A stretch of DNA of 64,000 nucleotides from Novosphingobium resinovorum (GTDB lineage Bacteria; Pseudomonadota; Alphaproteobacteria; Sphingomonadales; Sphingomonadaceae). A program made the position numbers and the translations under genes. The stretch's first letter is position 1, and the number at the start of each line of letters is the position of its first letter. Shown here one piece after another: positions 18,429-26,782 of this stretch. The DNA lies in assembly GCF_027922145.1 (NCBI RefSeq), contig NZ_BSFC01000011.1, forward strand, positions 186,001-250,000. The letters run 5' to 3'. Below the pieces are notes generated by a model. That model did not search any database. It was not told where the DNA came from and was given only the letters and a program-made list of their open reading frames with translations.

Positions 18429-19109
18429 TCAGGGATTGGCCGGGCCGGGCTGAACGGGCGCCGATTCGGTCGGGGCCTGACCGTTTTGCGCCGCGATCGC
18501 GGCGTCGAGGCGCATCAGTTGCTGGGCGAGCGGCAGGCGCCATGGCGCATCCTCGGGTGCGGTCTTCACAACATCCACCCACAAGGCACGCGCCTCGGCG
18601 AGTTTCCCCTCGCGCGCATAGGCGAGGCCGAGGAAGAATCGTGCGCCCGGCGCATCCGGCTCCGCGTCGATCGCACGCTGGTAGGCGTAGAGCGCGGGCG
18701 GCGTCAGCATGTTGTCTGCGTGGGCGACCAGCGAATTGGCCAGCGCCAGCCAGGCGTCGGCGTTCTTGGGGTCATCCTCGATCGCCCCGCGAAGGACTTC
18801 GGCGGCATCGGCATACTGACCGTTGCGAGCGAGGCCATCGGCGATCACCACCCAGCGGTTGCTGGTCGGGATGCCGCTATTGGTGACCTTGGCGCGGCCT
18901 TCGACAAGCGCGGCGGGGTCGGCGGACACGGACTCGGCCGAATCCTTCGGCGCTCCTGCCAAGCTCGGGGAGCCCTGCGTCACGTATCCCGCGATGCCGA
19001 GCAGCAGCGCCGAAGCCACCGCCTCGCGGCATCCGCGCGGCACCTTGAATACGAAAAGCAGCACCGCCAGCACGAGGACGGCTAGGCCGATCACGAAAAC
19101 CCAGGTCAC
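18429..19109 (-). CDS. ccmI: Cytochrome c maturation TPR protein CcmI/CycH-type
   Basis: 226-aa protein with one N-terminal transmembrane helix pair (residues 1-25 and about 35-50) and a periplasmic TPR segment (NGQYADAAEVLRGAIEDDPKNADAWLALANSL..., then APGARFFLGLAYAREGKLAEA). It would hold apocytochrome c for haem ligation by CcmF/CcmH. The start is GTG at 19109 overlapping the ccmH stop (GTGA); the longer frame would run deep into ccmH. Last gene of the ccm operon; the C-terminal tail is Pro/Ala-rich. Confidence 0.85.
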   Translation of the reverse strand: MTWVFVIGLAVLVLAVLLFVFKVPRGCREAVASALLLGIAGYVTQGSPSLAGAPKDSAESVSADPAALVEGRAKVTNSGIPTSNRWVVIADGLARNGQYADAAEVLRGAIEDDPKNADAWLALANSLVAHADNMLTPPALYAYQRAIDAEPDAPGARFFLGLAYAREGKLAEARALWVDVVKTAPEDAPWRLPLAQQLMRLDAAIAAQNGQAPTESAPVQPGPANP

Positions 19110-19519
19110 TGCCCTGCTCCTTTTGCGGAAAAGCGGCGCCGCAGCAGCAGGAAGGCGATGAGCAGCAGCACGCCCGGCACCGCGAACAGCGGCCAGGTCA
19201 GGCCGGTGAGCTGAGGCGCATAGCTGACGTAGTCGCCGTAGCGCTCGATCAGCCAGGCGCGGATCTGCTCGGGAGTCTCGCCCGCCTTGATCCGCTCGCG
19301 AACCAGCGAGCGCATCGAGCCCGCGATCGGCGCGTCCGAATCCGCAATCGACTGGCCCTGGCACTGAAGGCAGCGCAGGGTCTCCATGAGGTCCTGCGCC
19401 TTGGTTTCCTGCGCCGGATCATCGAGCTGACGATAGGCGTAAGGCGCAGTGGACTGCTCCTCCTGCGCGAACACGGGAGCCGCGAGAGCAAGCGCAACGA
19501 GAGCGATCAGGCGCTTCAC
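19106..19519 (-). CDS. ccmH: Cytochrome c maturation protein CcmH (CycL)
   Basis: 137 aa: signal peptide (MKRLIALVALALAAPVFA), a three-helix periplasmic domain with the redox pair LRCLQCQGQSI (Cys50, Cys53) and a C-terminal membrane helix (about 106-125). It reduces or relays disulfides of the apocytochrome CXXCH motif before haem attachment. It is the short form, so the TPR part is the separate ccmI downstream. Overlaps ccmG (ATGA) and ccmI (GTGA). Confidence 0.95.
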   Translation of the reverse strand: MKRLIALVALALAAPVFAQEEQSTAPYAYRQLDDPAQETKAQDLMETLRCLQCQGQSIADSDAPIAGSMRSLVRERIKAGETPEQIRAWLIERYGDYVSYAPQLTGLTWPLFAVPGVLLLIAFLLLRRRFSAKGAGQ

Positions 19520-20067
19520 TCACCCGCCTCCTTCAGCTTCTCAAGCAGCACCCCGAGGTGCTCGGGCCGGATTTCGCCGATGTGCTGGTAAACGATCGTG
19601 CCCTTACCATCGACCACGTAAGTCTCCGGAACGCCGGACGAGCCGAGCGCCAGTTGCACTTTCCCGTCATCGTCCGCGCCGATGCGCTGGAACGGGTCGC
19701 CGTTCGTTTGAAGGAAGCCCTGCAGGTTCTCGGTCGTGTCGCGCACCGAGATGCCTTCGATCGGCACCCCGGCCTTGGCCAGCGCTCCGAGTTGCGGCGC
19801 CTCGACGCGGCAGGGAATGCACCAGCTGGCGAACACGTTGACGAGGTGCGGCTTGCCGTTGGCGAGCACCTTGCTGTCGAGGCCGGGCCGCCCCGGCAAG
19901 GCGGCAGGCAGATCGAACTGCGGCATCGACTTGCCGACGAGCGCGGAGGCGACATTGCGGTCCGCCGGACGATAGAGCCCCACGATCACCAGCGCCACGA
20001 AGCCGAGGAACAGCGCCAGCGGCAGCCAGATCGCCCAACGTGGCGCTTTTGCGGGTAAATCGCTCAT
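19516..20067 (-). CDS. ccmG: Thiol:disulfide interchange protein CcmG/DsbE
   Basis: 183-aa membrane-anchored thioredoxin-fold protein: anchor helix at about residues 11-31, active site FASWCIPCRVEAP (Cys83, Cys86), cis-Pro region SGVPETYVVD. It keeps apocytochrome c cysteines reduced in the periplasm. The start at 20067 overlaps the ccmF stop (ATGA). The longer reading frame upstream lies inside ccmF and is not used. Confidence 0.96.
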   Translation of the reverse strand: MSDLPAKAPRWAIWLPLALFLGFVALVIVGLYRPADRNVASALVGKSMPQFDLPAALPGRPGLDSKVLANGKPHLVNVFASWCIPCRVEAPQLGALAKAGVPIEGISVRDTTENLQGFLQTNGDPFQRIGADDDGKVQLALGSSGVPETYVVDGKGTIVYQHIGEIRPEHLGVLLEKLKEAGE

Positions 20068-22031
20068 CGTCCCTGCTTCTCGCGCCGATAGGCGATCTTG
20101 TCCTTGGCCACGATCCGCCGCACGTCGGCCGCCACCCGGCCCACCAGCGCCAGCAGGCCGCCCAGCGCGATCAGCAGACCGCCGATCCAGATCAGCGGCG
20201 CGAAAGGCTTCCACCACAAGCGCAGTTGCCAGCGCGATTGCTTCTCGCCATCGACCTTGGGCGCCTCGCCGCCGAGCACGGCGTAAAGCTGGCCATTCCA
20301 GCGCGTCAGCAGCGCCGATTCGCTAGTCTGCTGCGGCGGCGCCCAGAAGCTGCGCGACTGCGGGAGCATGCGGGTCACCTTACCGTCGATACCGTAGCGC
20401 ACCAGCAGGCGCGCCTCCATCGCCGTCCAGTTCGGACCGGCGACAGGCTCGACGGTGTCGAGCTTGACGCCCCATGGCCCGACTTGCGTGACCTCGCCCA
20501 TGCGCACGGCGACCAGCTTCTCGACGGAGAAGGCGCTCTCGCTGCTCATGCCGAACAGCGCGACGGCAATGCCAAAGTGCGCCACCACCATACCCCAGAT
20601 CGGCAGCGGCGTGCGGCGCAAATTGCGGCCCTTGAGCGGCAGCAGGCTGGCCCATCCGAGCCCGACCGACAGCGCAAGACCGATCCAGGGCAGCAGCGCG
20701 ACGCCGCCCAGCACTAGTACGCAGATCCCCGCCGCGACGATCAGCATCGCCGGGATCACCAGCTCGCGGCCGACGCGCCCGAACTTGTCCCGCCGCCAGC
20801 GCAGCAACGGCCCGACCATGAGCACGACCAGCATCGGCACCGCGAACAGCGCGCTCATCGGATTGAAGTACGGCGGCCCGACCGAAACCTTGGCTCCCAT
20901 CGCCTCTGCGAACAGCGGGTAGAGCGTGCCGAACAGCACGATGCCCAGGATCGCCGAGAGCATCACGTTGTTGACCACCAACGCGCCCTCGCGGCTGACG
21001 AAGGCAAAGCGCTCGCCCTCGGTCACGGTCGCGGCGCGCAGGCCGAACAGCACCAGCGCGCCGCCGATGTAGATTGCCAGCAGCGCGAGGATGAACGTGC
21101 CGCGCTGCGGATCGACGGCAAAGGCATGCACGCTCGTCAGGATGCCCGAGCGCACCAGGAACGTGCCGATCATCGACATCGAGAACGCGACCACGCCCAG
21201 CATGATCGTCCAGGCGCGCAGTGCATTGCGCGCCGCCAGCACGCCGCACGAATGGAGCAGTGCCGTCGCCGCCAGCCAGGGCATCAGCGAGGCGTTCTCG
21301 ACCGGGTCCCAGAACCACCAGCCGCCCCAACCCAGTTCGTAATAGGCCCAGTACGAACCGGCGGTGATGCCCACGGTGAGGAATATCCACGCGCCCAGCA
21401 CCCACGGGCGCATCGCCTTGGCGAACGCCGGGCCGACCTCGCGCGTCACCAGAGCACCGATAGCGAAACTGAACGCGATCGAGAGCCCCACATAGCCCAG
21501 GTAGAGCGTCGGCGGATGGAACGCGAGGCCAAGGTCCTGCAGCAGCGGGTTGAGCCCGTTACCCTCCATCGGCACCGGCGAAAGCCGCTCGAACGGGTTG
21601 GAGGCAAACAGCAGGAAGGCATAGAAGCCAAGGCTCACGAAAGCCTGCCCGGCCAGCGTCGCCAGCATGGTGCGTTCCGGCAAGCGCTTTTCGACGAGCG
21701 CCACGAAGGCGCCGCCCAGCCCCATCACCGTCACCCACAGGAGCATCGACCCCTCGTGGTTGCCCCAGGCGCCGGCGATCTTGAACACCAGCGGCTTCAT
21801 CGAATGCGAATTGAGCGCGACCAGCTTCACCGACAGATCGGTGACCGAAAAGACGTAGATGAGACAGGCGAAGGCCAGCAGCGCCAGCCCGCCCTGCACC
21901 ACCGCCACGGGGCGCACCGCACCGCCGAGCACGGCGCCGCGCTCTGTCAGCCCCAGCGCACCGGAAACGAGTTGCAGCGCCGCCAGCGCCGCCGCCAGCC
22001 AGAGGGCGGCAAGACCTAGTTCAGCGATCAT
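20064..22031 (-). CDS. ccmF: Cytochrome c haem lyase subunit CcmF
   Basis: 655-aa integral membrane protein of the haem ligation complex, with many hydrophobic helices and the tryptophan-rich WWD signature GWGGWWFWDPVENASLMPW that binds haem in the periplasm. Flanking His residues in FHPPTLYLGYVG and LLHSCG are the family's haem-ligand regions. Its ATG lies in the second copy of a 17-bp tandem duplication (22019-22052), so the start is preceded by a six-codon mini-ORF instead of the direct overlap with ccmE. Confidence 0.97.
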   Translation of the reverse strand: MIAELGLAALWLAAALAALQLVSGALGLTERGAVLGGAVRPVAVVQGGLALLAFACLIYVFSVTDLSVKLVALNSHSMKPLVFKIAGAWGNHEGSMLLWVTVMGLGGAFVALVEKRLPERTMLATLAGQAFVSLGFYAFLLFASNPFERLSPVPMEGNGLNPLLQDLGLAFHPPTLYLGYVGLSIAFSFAIGALVTREVGPAFAKAMRPWVLGAWIFLTVGITAGSYWAYYELGWGGWWFWDPVENASLMPWLAATALLHSCGVLAARNALRAWTIMLGVVAFSMSMIGTFLVRSGILTSVHAFAVDPQRGTFILALLAIYIGGALVLFGLRAATVTEGERFAFVSREGALVVNNVMLSAILGIVLFGTLYPLFAEAMGAKVSVGPPYFNPMSALFAVPMLVVLMVGPLLRWRRDKFGRVGRELVIPAMLIVAAGICVLVLGGVALLPWIGLALSVGLGWASLLPLKGRNLRRTPLPIWGMVVAHFGIAVALFGMSSESAFSVEKLVAVRMGEVTQVGPWGVKLDTVEPVAGPNWTAMEARLLVRYGIDGKVTRMLPQSRSFWAPPQQTSESALLTRWNGQLYAVLGGEAPKVDGEKQSRWQLRLWWKPFAPLIWIGGLLIALGGLLALVGRVAADVRRIVAKDKIAYRREKQGR

Positions 22032-22052
22032 TTGGGTTCAGCGATCATTTGG
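22019..22052. repeat. 17-bp tandem duplication at the ccmE/ccmF junction
   Basis: GTTCAGCGATCATTTGG occurs twice in direct succession (22019-22035 and 22036-22052). Each copy holds an ATGATC start on the minus strand. Translation from the first ATG gives MIAEPK and a stop whose TGA again overlaps the true ccmF ATG. Confidence 0.95.
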
Positions 22053-22515
22053 TTTCTTGCATGACCTTCTGGGCCTGTTCCCTGGACATGTCCTGCATCT
22101 CGCGAGGCACGTAGTTCTCGTCATGCTTGGCAAGGAGGTTGTCGGCGACGAATGTGCCGTCCGTGCCCATCTTACCCTCGGCGACGACGCCGGACCCCTC
22201 GACGAACAGCGAGGGCACGATGCCCTTGAAGGTCACCGGCACGCGCGCCTTGCCGTCCTGCACGGCGAAATTGATCGTCACTCCGTCCGCCGCCGTCTTG
22301 AGCGAGCCCTTCTCGACCATGCCGCCAAGGCGCACGGCGCGGCCGGGCTCGGGCGGCCTGGCGACGATCTCGCTCGGCACGTAGAAGTAGCTCGCCTGAT
22401 TGCGCAGCGCCCATGCGGCGAGCAACGCCGCCCCGATGAGCACGACCAGCGCGACGATCAGCAGCACGAGGCGCTGGTGCTTGGCCTTGATCGGGCTCTT
22501 GGCGACCGTCGCCAT
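22045..22515 (-). CDS. ccmE: Periplasmic haem chaperone CcmE
   Basis: 156-aa protein with one N-terminal membrane helix (about 16-38) and an OB-fold periplasmic domain. The covalent haem-binding His131 is in LLAKHDENYVP, the standard H-x-x-x-Y motif. It takes haem from the CcmABCD machinery and passes it to CcmF. Its stop overlaps the mini-ORF created by the 17-bp duplication; its start overlaps the ccmD stop (TGATG). Confidence 0.97.
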   Translation of the reverse strand: MATVAKSPIKAKHQRLVLLIVALVVLIGAALLAAWALRNQASYFYVPSEIVARPPEPGRAVRLGGMVEKGSLKTAADGVTINFAVQDGKARVPVTFKGIVPSLFVEGSGVVAEGKMGTDGTFVADNLLAKHDENYVPREMQDMSREQAQKVMQETK

Positions 22516-22655
22516 CAGCGGTTCCTCGCGGAATCACGGCGCTTTTCTGCGCGGCGCATCGAAAGCAGCGCCCATGAGACCATCGCCAGCGTCGCGCCGA
22601 CGCCGACCACATAGGCCGCGACCACGAAGGCCCATGGGTCCATCGCTTCACGCAT
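22515..22655 (-). CDS. ccmD: Haem exporter protein CcmD
   Basis: 46-aa small membrane protein: an acidic start (MREAMDPWAFVVAAYVV), one helix and a basic tail (MRRAEKRRDSARNR). Size, topology and place between ccmC and ccmE identify it as CcmD, which helps release holo-CcmE. It overlaps ccmC by TGATG and ccmE by TGATG. Confidence 0.9.
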   Translation of the reverse strand: MREAMDPWAFVVAAYVVGVGATLAMVSWALLSMRRAEKRRDSARNR

Positions 22656-23389
22656 CAGAACGCCTCCACTTCCGCGCGCGCTTTCCTGCGCAGCCGCGCC
22701 TCGGCCTGCTGCTCGGCCAGGATCGCACGCATCCGGGCGAGCACGACGCCTGCGAAGATCAGCGTGAAACCGAGCATCGCGGCAAGCAGCGGCACCAGAA
22801 AATCGCCCGACATCGCGGACTTGCCCACGGTGATGCTCGGCGGCTGGTGCTGGCTGTTCCACCAGATCACCGAGTAATGAATGATCGGCACGTTCACCGC
22901 GCCGACGAGCCCGAAGATGGCGGGCGCGCGATTCTGGCCGCCGTCCGCAGCCTCGCTCGCCTGAGACAGCGCCATCCAGCCGAAGTAGAGGAACAGCAGC
23001 ACCAGCATCGAGGTCAGCCGTCCGTCCCAGACCCACCATGTCCCCCACGCAGGACGCCCCCACAGCGAACCTGTAAGTAAGCAGACGGCGGTAAAAACCG
23101 CGCCCGGCACCGCGCAGGCCTTCGCCGCGATGGCCGCGAGCGGATGACGCCAGACGAGTTCGGTGAAGCTCGCGCCCGCGATCCCCATCCACCCGGCCAT
23201 GCCCAGCCAGGCGGCGGGCACGTGAAGATAGACGATGCGCACCGTCTCTCCCTGCAGGCGCTCGGCAGGGGCGACGAACAGCCCCCAGCCCAGCGCCGCG
23301 AAGGCGACGACCAGTCCCGTGCCCATGCACAGGGGCATCAGCCAGCGGGCGATGCGCAGAAAACGGGCGGGATTGGCAAAGCCGTGCAT
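22655..23389 (-). CDS. ccmC: Haem handling protein CcmC
   Basis: 244-aa inner-membrane protein with six predicted helices and the WWD motif WGTWWVWDGRLTS. His residues in VYLHVPAAW and NVPIIHYSVIWW are the expected haem ligands. It loads haem onto CcmE. It is the first gene of this ccm operon; ccmA and ccmB are not beside it. The 134 bp between it and tRNA-His should hold the promoter (a TATAGA lies close to the start), not clear enough to call. Confidence 0.97.
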   Translation of the reverse strand: MHGFANPARFLRIARWLMPLCMGTGLVVAFAALGWGLFVAPAERLQGETVRIVYLHVPAAWLGMAGWMGIAGASFTELVWRHPLAAIAAKACAVPGAVFTAVCLLTGSLWGRPAWGTWWVWDGRLTSMLVLLFLYFGWMALSQASEAADGGQNRAPAIFGLVGAVNVPIIHYSVIWWNSQHQPPSITVGKSAMSGDFLVPLLAAMLGFTLIFAGVVLARMRAILAEQQAEARLRRKARAEVEAF

Positions 23390-23523
23390 GACAGGCGCGC
23401 TTCTATAGTGCGTGTTGAAAGGAGCAAGTGACTCAGATCAAAGCACAGCGCTTTTCATGCGCCAATCGGGCATTGGTATCATGATGCCGCTATGAGCATC
23501 ACACTGTGGTAAAAGGGAGAAAA

Positions 23524-23600
23524 TGGGGCGATCGATGGGGTTCGAACCCACGACCTCCGGTACCACAAACCGGCGCTCTAACCAACTGAGCTACGATCGC
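23524..23600 (-). tRNA. tRNA-His (GTG)
   Basis: A full cloverleaf on the minus strand begins GCGATCGTAGCTCAG, has the anticodon loop TTGTGGT (anticodon GTG) between CCGGT and ACCGG, the T-arm GGGTTCGAACCC and an encoded CCA. The base just before the acceptor (23601) gives G-1, and the discriminator is C, both identity marks of histidine tRNA. Confidence 0.97.
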
Positions 23601-23778
23601 CACAGGCGCACTCGAGAGGCGCCGCGTCCGGCATCGGACGCTGCTGCATCCGGTGCGGAGCGCGCCTTTTGCACAGCGCGCGGATTCTTGCAAAGCAAAA
23701 ATGCGGAGAGGCGAAATTTACCTGCCCGGCACCTCGCACGCGATTTTCCTGCGCCCTGCCCGTGGCTAAGGTCGGCGC

Positions 23779-24411
23779 ATGGACGAACCCGGCGAATCAT
23801 CGGCTGCAAGACTGCTATCCCACCCCGGCGTTCAGCGCTTCCCATCGTCCCGGCTCGACCTGTTCATCCTGCGCGAGTTCCTCGACGCCGAGCGCTGCGC
23901 GCAGTTGGTCGATCTGATCGAGACCAACAACCGCCCCTCGACGATCGCCGACTACAACGGAGACGATGCGTTCCGGACCAGTTCGACCTGCGACCTGTCA
24001 CGCGACTATCCGGTGGTCGACGAACTGGCGCAGGCGCTGTCCCGACTTTCCGGCATCGACCTTGCCCATGCGGAACCGCTGCAGGGACAGCGCTATGAAG
24101 TCGGGCAGGAGTTCAAGGCGCACACCGATTATTTCGAGCCCGACAGCGCCGATTTCGAGAAATACTGCAAGGTTCCCGGCCAGCGGACCTGGACCTTCAT
24201 GATCTACCTGAACGACGTCGAGGCCGGGGGCGCGACTCGCTTCAAGGTCATCGACAAGATGATCCAGCCCGAGACCGGCAAGCTCATCGGCTGGAACAAC
24301 CGCCGCGCTGACGGCAGCTGTAACGCGGCGACGCTTCATCACGCGATGAAGGTGCGCAAGGGCCGCAAGTACGTCATCACGCAATGGTATCGCGAGCGGC
24401 CCTGGGGCTGA
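23779..24411 (+). CDS. 2-oxoglutarate/Fe(II)-dependent oxygenase (prolyl 4-hydroxylase-like)
   Basis: 210-aa cytoplasmic protein with a P4Hc domain. Iron ligands are His115 and Asp117 (KAHTDYFE) and a His at 187/188 (ATLHHAM); the 2-oxoglutarate-binding basic residue lies in KGRKYVITQWYR. The strand IYLNDVEAGGATRF is typical. The protein substrate is unknown in bacteria of this type. It stands alone, 22 bp from the converging sodC gene. Confidence 0.9.
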   Translation: MDEPGESSAARLLSHPGVQRFPSSRLDLFILREFLDAERCAQLVDLIETNNRPSTIADYNGDDAFRTSSTCDLSRDYPVVDELAQALSRLSGIDLAHAEPLQGQRYEVGQEFKAHTDYFEPDSADFEKYCKVPGQRTWTFMIYLNDVEAGGATRFKVIDKMIQPETGKLIGWNNRRADGSCNAATLHHAMKVRKGRKYVITQWYRERPWG

Positions 24412-24433
24412 TCCCCAAGGCCGCCCGGACTTT

Positions 24434-25003
24434 TTACTTGGCCGCAGCGATCACCGCGCAGGCGATGCGGCCACCGGCGTTGCCCGAAGGCTGGCTGGTG
24501 TAGTCGTCCAAGCCTGCGTGGATCACCAGCGCCGAACCGTCCGCGTCGAGCAGCGACTTCGGCCCCGGCGAGAGCGTCACGCCGGAATTCAGCACCTGCG
24601 TCTTGAGCAGGCCGTCGGCGCCGACATTCTGATTCGGCATGTCACCGCCATGCGGGCCGGTCGCGACCATGTAGCCGTGCTGGTGATCGCCGCCGGTGAA
24701 GTGGCCGCCCGAACTGTCGAACTTGGTCGCGGTGTCGCACACACCCTTCTGGTGGAAGTGGAAGCCGTGCTCACCCGCCGGAATGCCCTTGGCCTCGGCG
24801 CTGACGAGGACGCCTGCCGGGGTCTCCTGCAGCATGACCATGCCGATGGTCTTGCCGTCCAGCCCGATCAGGTCGGCATGGATCATCGGCGCTGCGGCCG
24901 CAGTCGTTGCGGAGTGGCCGGTATGGTCATCAGCCGCACCGGCAGCGCCGGCGAGCGAGAGCAGGACCGCCGAGGCGGCGAGGATGCGGGAGGATCGCTT
25001 CAT
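24434..25003 (-). CDS. sodC: Periplasmic Cu/Zn superoxide dismutase
   Basis: 189-aa exported enzyme: signal peptide (MKRSSRILAASAVLLSLAGAAGA), a short His/Thr/Ala linker, then the SODC domain with copper ligands in GEHGFHFHQKG, the bridging/zinc His set in GGHFTGGDHQHG and GPHGGD, and the late copper His in LVIHAGLDDY. Two Cys (GVCDTA and IACAVI) form the conserved disulfide. It protects the periplasm from superoxide. Confidence 0.96.
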   Translation of the reverse strand: MKRSSRILAASAVLLSLAGAAGAADDHTGHSATTAAAAPMIHADLIGLDGKTIGMVMLQETPAGVLVSAEAKGIPAGEHGFHFHQKGVCDTATKFDSSGGHFTGGDHQHGYMVATGPHGGDMPNQNVGADGLLKTQVLNSGVTLSPGPKSLLDADGSALVIHAGLDDYTSQPSGNAGGRIACAVIAAAK

Positions 25004-25154
25004 ATCGTATCTCCGGTCTTTCGGGCTGGATGGCTGCGAAACGCAGCCGCACGCATGGACGTTCCCCCGCCCCGCGTGGACATTCACGACCCTAAAGCCC
25101 TGCACATGAAAGGCAATCGCAACTGGCAATGAAATTTTGCCCGCTATGCGGGCA

Positions 25155-25183
25155 ACAAAAAAGGCGGCCCCAGGGACCGCCTT
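25155..25183 (-). terminator. Intrinsic terminator after rpmE
   Basis: Minus-strand hairpin AAGGCGGTCC-CTG-GGGCCGCCTT (10-bp stem with one G-U pair) followed by TTTTGTT, about 40 bp after the rpmE stop. Confidence 0.85.
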
Positions 25184-25224
25184 CTTCGTGAAGCTGATGT
25201 TCGGAAGCGCGAAGCCCCGCCCAA

Positions 25225-25452
25225 TCAGTTCTTCTTGAGCGTGAGACCGCCGAAACGCTTGTTGAACTGGGCCACGCGGCCACCGTCCTGAAGCTGGGCC
25301 TTGCCGCCGGTCCATGCCGGGTGCGAGGTCGGGTCGATGTCCAGAACCAGCGTGTCGCCTTCCTTGCCCCAGGTCGAGCGGGTCTGGAAGGTGCTGCCGT
25401 CGGTCATCTGCACCGTGATGGTGTGGTAGTCGGGATGCGTATCGGCCTTCAT
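25225..25452 (-). CDS. rpmE: 50S ribosomal protein L31
   Basis: 75 aa starting [10 protein letters not shown], the usual L31 opening. No cysteine is present, so this is the zinc-free (C-minus) form. It has its own terminator. The 145 bp to fabZ include CCCCTC and GAGGGG arms (about 25560-25582) that may form a hairpin ending the fabZ transcript. Confidence 0.95.
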   Translation of the reverse strand: MKADTHPDYHTITVQMTDGSTFQTRSTWGKEGDTLVLDIDPTSHPAWTGGKAQLQDGGRVAQFNKRFGGLTLKKN

Positions 25453-25597
25453 GGGTCTATCTCTTTCGCATGTGGCCGGTTCCGACCGGCCTGGCTTGGA
25501 AAGCGGCGCGCTTACAGCGAAGCGGGCCGGAATGCAAGGGTGAAGAAGCCCACCCCTGCCCCTCCCGCAAGCGAGAGGGGAATGATGAGGTTCCGCC

Positions 25598-26050
25598 TCA
25601 GGCGTCCGCGATCATCGCCGTGAAGTTGACCTCGCAGGTCACCTTGTCGTCGATGGAGGCCTTGCCCCAGAACTTGCACACGCGCGAGCGCTTCTGGACG
25701 AAGCCGGTGCGCAGTGTCAGCAGGTGCCCGGGGGTCACGGGGGCGCGGAACTTCGCGTCCTCGATCGCCATGAAGTACACCAGCTTGCCGGTCCCGGCAA
25801 GGCCGAGGGTCTCGATCGCGAGGATGCCCGCAGCCTGCGCCAGCGCCTCGATCTGGAGGACGCCGGGCATGATCGGTCGGCCGGGGAAGTGCCCCTGGAA
25901 GAAGTCCTCGTTGAAGCTCACCGCCTTGACCGCCTCGATCTCCTCCTCAGAGATCGAGACCACGCGGTCGACGAGCAGCATCGGGTAGCGGTGCGGAAGC
26001 GCCGCCAGGATCTTCGCGGTGTCGTACACGACTTCGGCGTTATCGCTCAT
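25598..26050 (-). CDS. fabZ: 3-hydroxyacyl-[acyl-carrier-protein] dehydratase FabZ
   Basis: 150-aa hot-dog-fold enzyme of fatty-acid synthesis. Catalytic His54 is in [13 protein letters not shown] and Glu68 in QIEALAQ. It is the last gene of the bamA-skp-fabZ group; the usual following genes lpxA and lpxB are absent and rpmE comes next, which fits a sphingolipid-based outer membrane. Confidence 0.97.
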   Translation of the reverse strand: MSDNAEVVYDTAKILAALPHRYPMLLVDRVVSISEEEIEAVKAVSFNEDFFQGHFPGRPIMPGVLQIEALAQAAGILAIETLGLAGTGKLVYFMAIEDAKFRAPVTPGHLLTLRTGFVQKRSRVCKFWGKASIDDKVTCEVNFTAMIADA

Positions 26051-26065
26051 GCCCGTGACGTCCGA

Positions 26066-26782
26066 TCAGCGGCCCGAGGGCTGCGTCGCCGGAGCGGCGC
26101 CGGCCGGAGCCTGGCCCTGAGCGGCAGCCTGCTGTGCACGCTGCTCGCGAACCTGGCGCGGTTCCCAACCAGCGGGCGGAACCAGCTGGGCCGAGGGGAT
26201 CGACGTGTTCAGCTCGTTCAGGATGTCCTGATTGAGGTTGTAGGCGCCGCCGTTGACCGCGAGAATCGCGTCGGGCGAGATCAGGATCGACACGCCCTTC
26301 TTGGTCATCGCTGCCTTGACCGCATCGTTCAGCTTGTCTTCGATCTGCTCGTTGACGTAAGCCTGCGACAGGCCGACCGGCTGCAGGATGCGCTGGAGTT
26401 CGGCCTTGCCGTTCTCCTGGATCTGCTGGATCGAACCGGCCTGCTGTTCAAGTGCAGCCTGCGTGACCTTGCCGCCCTGACGGTCGGCGTTGAACTTGTC
26501 GATCAGCGGCTTGATCTGGGCGTTGAGCGCGTTCTGCCGGGTCTGCGCCTGGTCGAACTGCGCCTTGAAGGTGGTCTGGCGCTGCGTTTCCGCGGTCTTG
26601 AACGCGTTCGAGTTGGCGATCACCGCATCGAAGCTGGCAACGCCGAGGCCCTGCACGATCGTACCGCCGGTTGCCGGAGCAGCGGCTGCCGGAGCAGGCT
26701 TGGCTGCAAGCGCGGGCTGCGCCGCGACGGCGGCGAACGCGAGGCCAGCGGCCAGCGCGACGAACTTGGTCTTGGTAGTCAT
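26066..26782 (-). CDS. skp: OmpH/Skp-family periplasmic chaperone
   Basis: 238-aa exported protein: signal peptide (MTTKTKFVALAAGLAFAAVAAQPALA), Ala/Pro-rich linker, then the OmpH domain (GLGVASFDAVIANSNAFK, then a long Gln/Lys helical arm). Skp trimers hold unfolded outer-membrane proteins for BamA. The C-terminal 50 residues are Gln/Ala/Pro-rich, longer than in enterobacterial Skp. The start overlaps the bamA stop (TGATG). No lpxD lies between skp and fabZ. Confidence 0.9.
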   Translation of the reverse strand: MTTKTKFVALAAGLAFAAVAAQPALAAKPAPAAAAPATGGTIVQGLGVASFDAVIANSNAFKTAETQRQTTFKAQFDQAQTRQNALNAQIKPLIDKFNADRQGGKVTQAALEQQAGSIQQIQENGKAELQRILQPVGLSQAYVNEQIEDKLNDAVKAAMTKKGVSILISPDAILAVNGGAYNLNQDILNELNTSIPSAQLVPPAGWEPRQVREQRAQQAAAQGQAPAGAAPATQPSGR

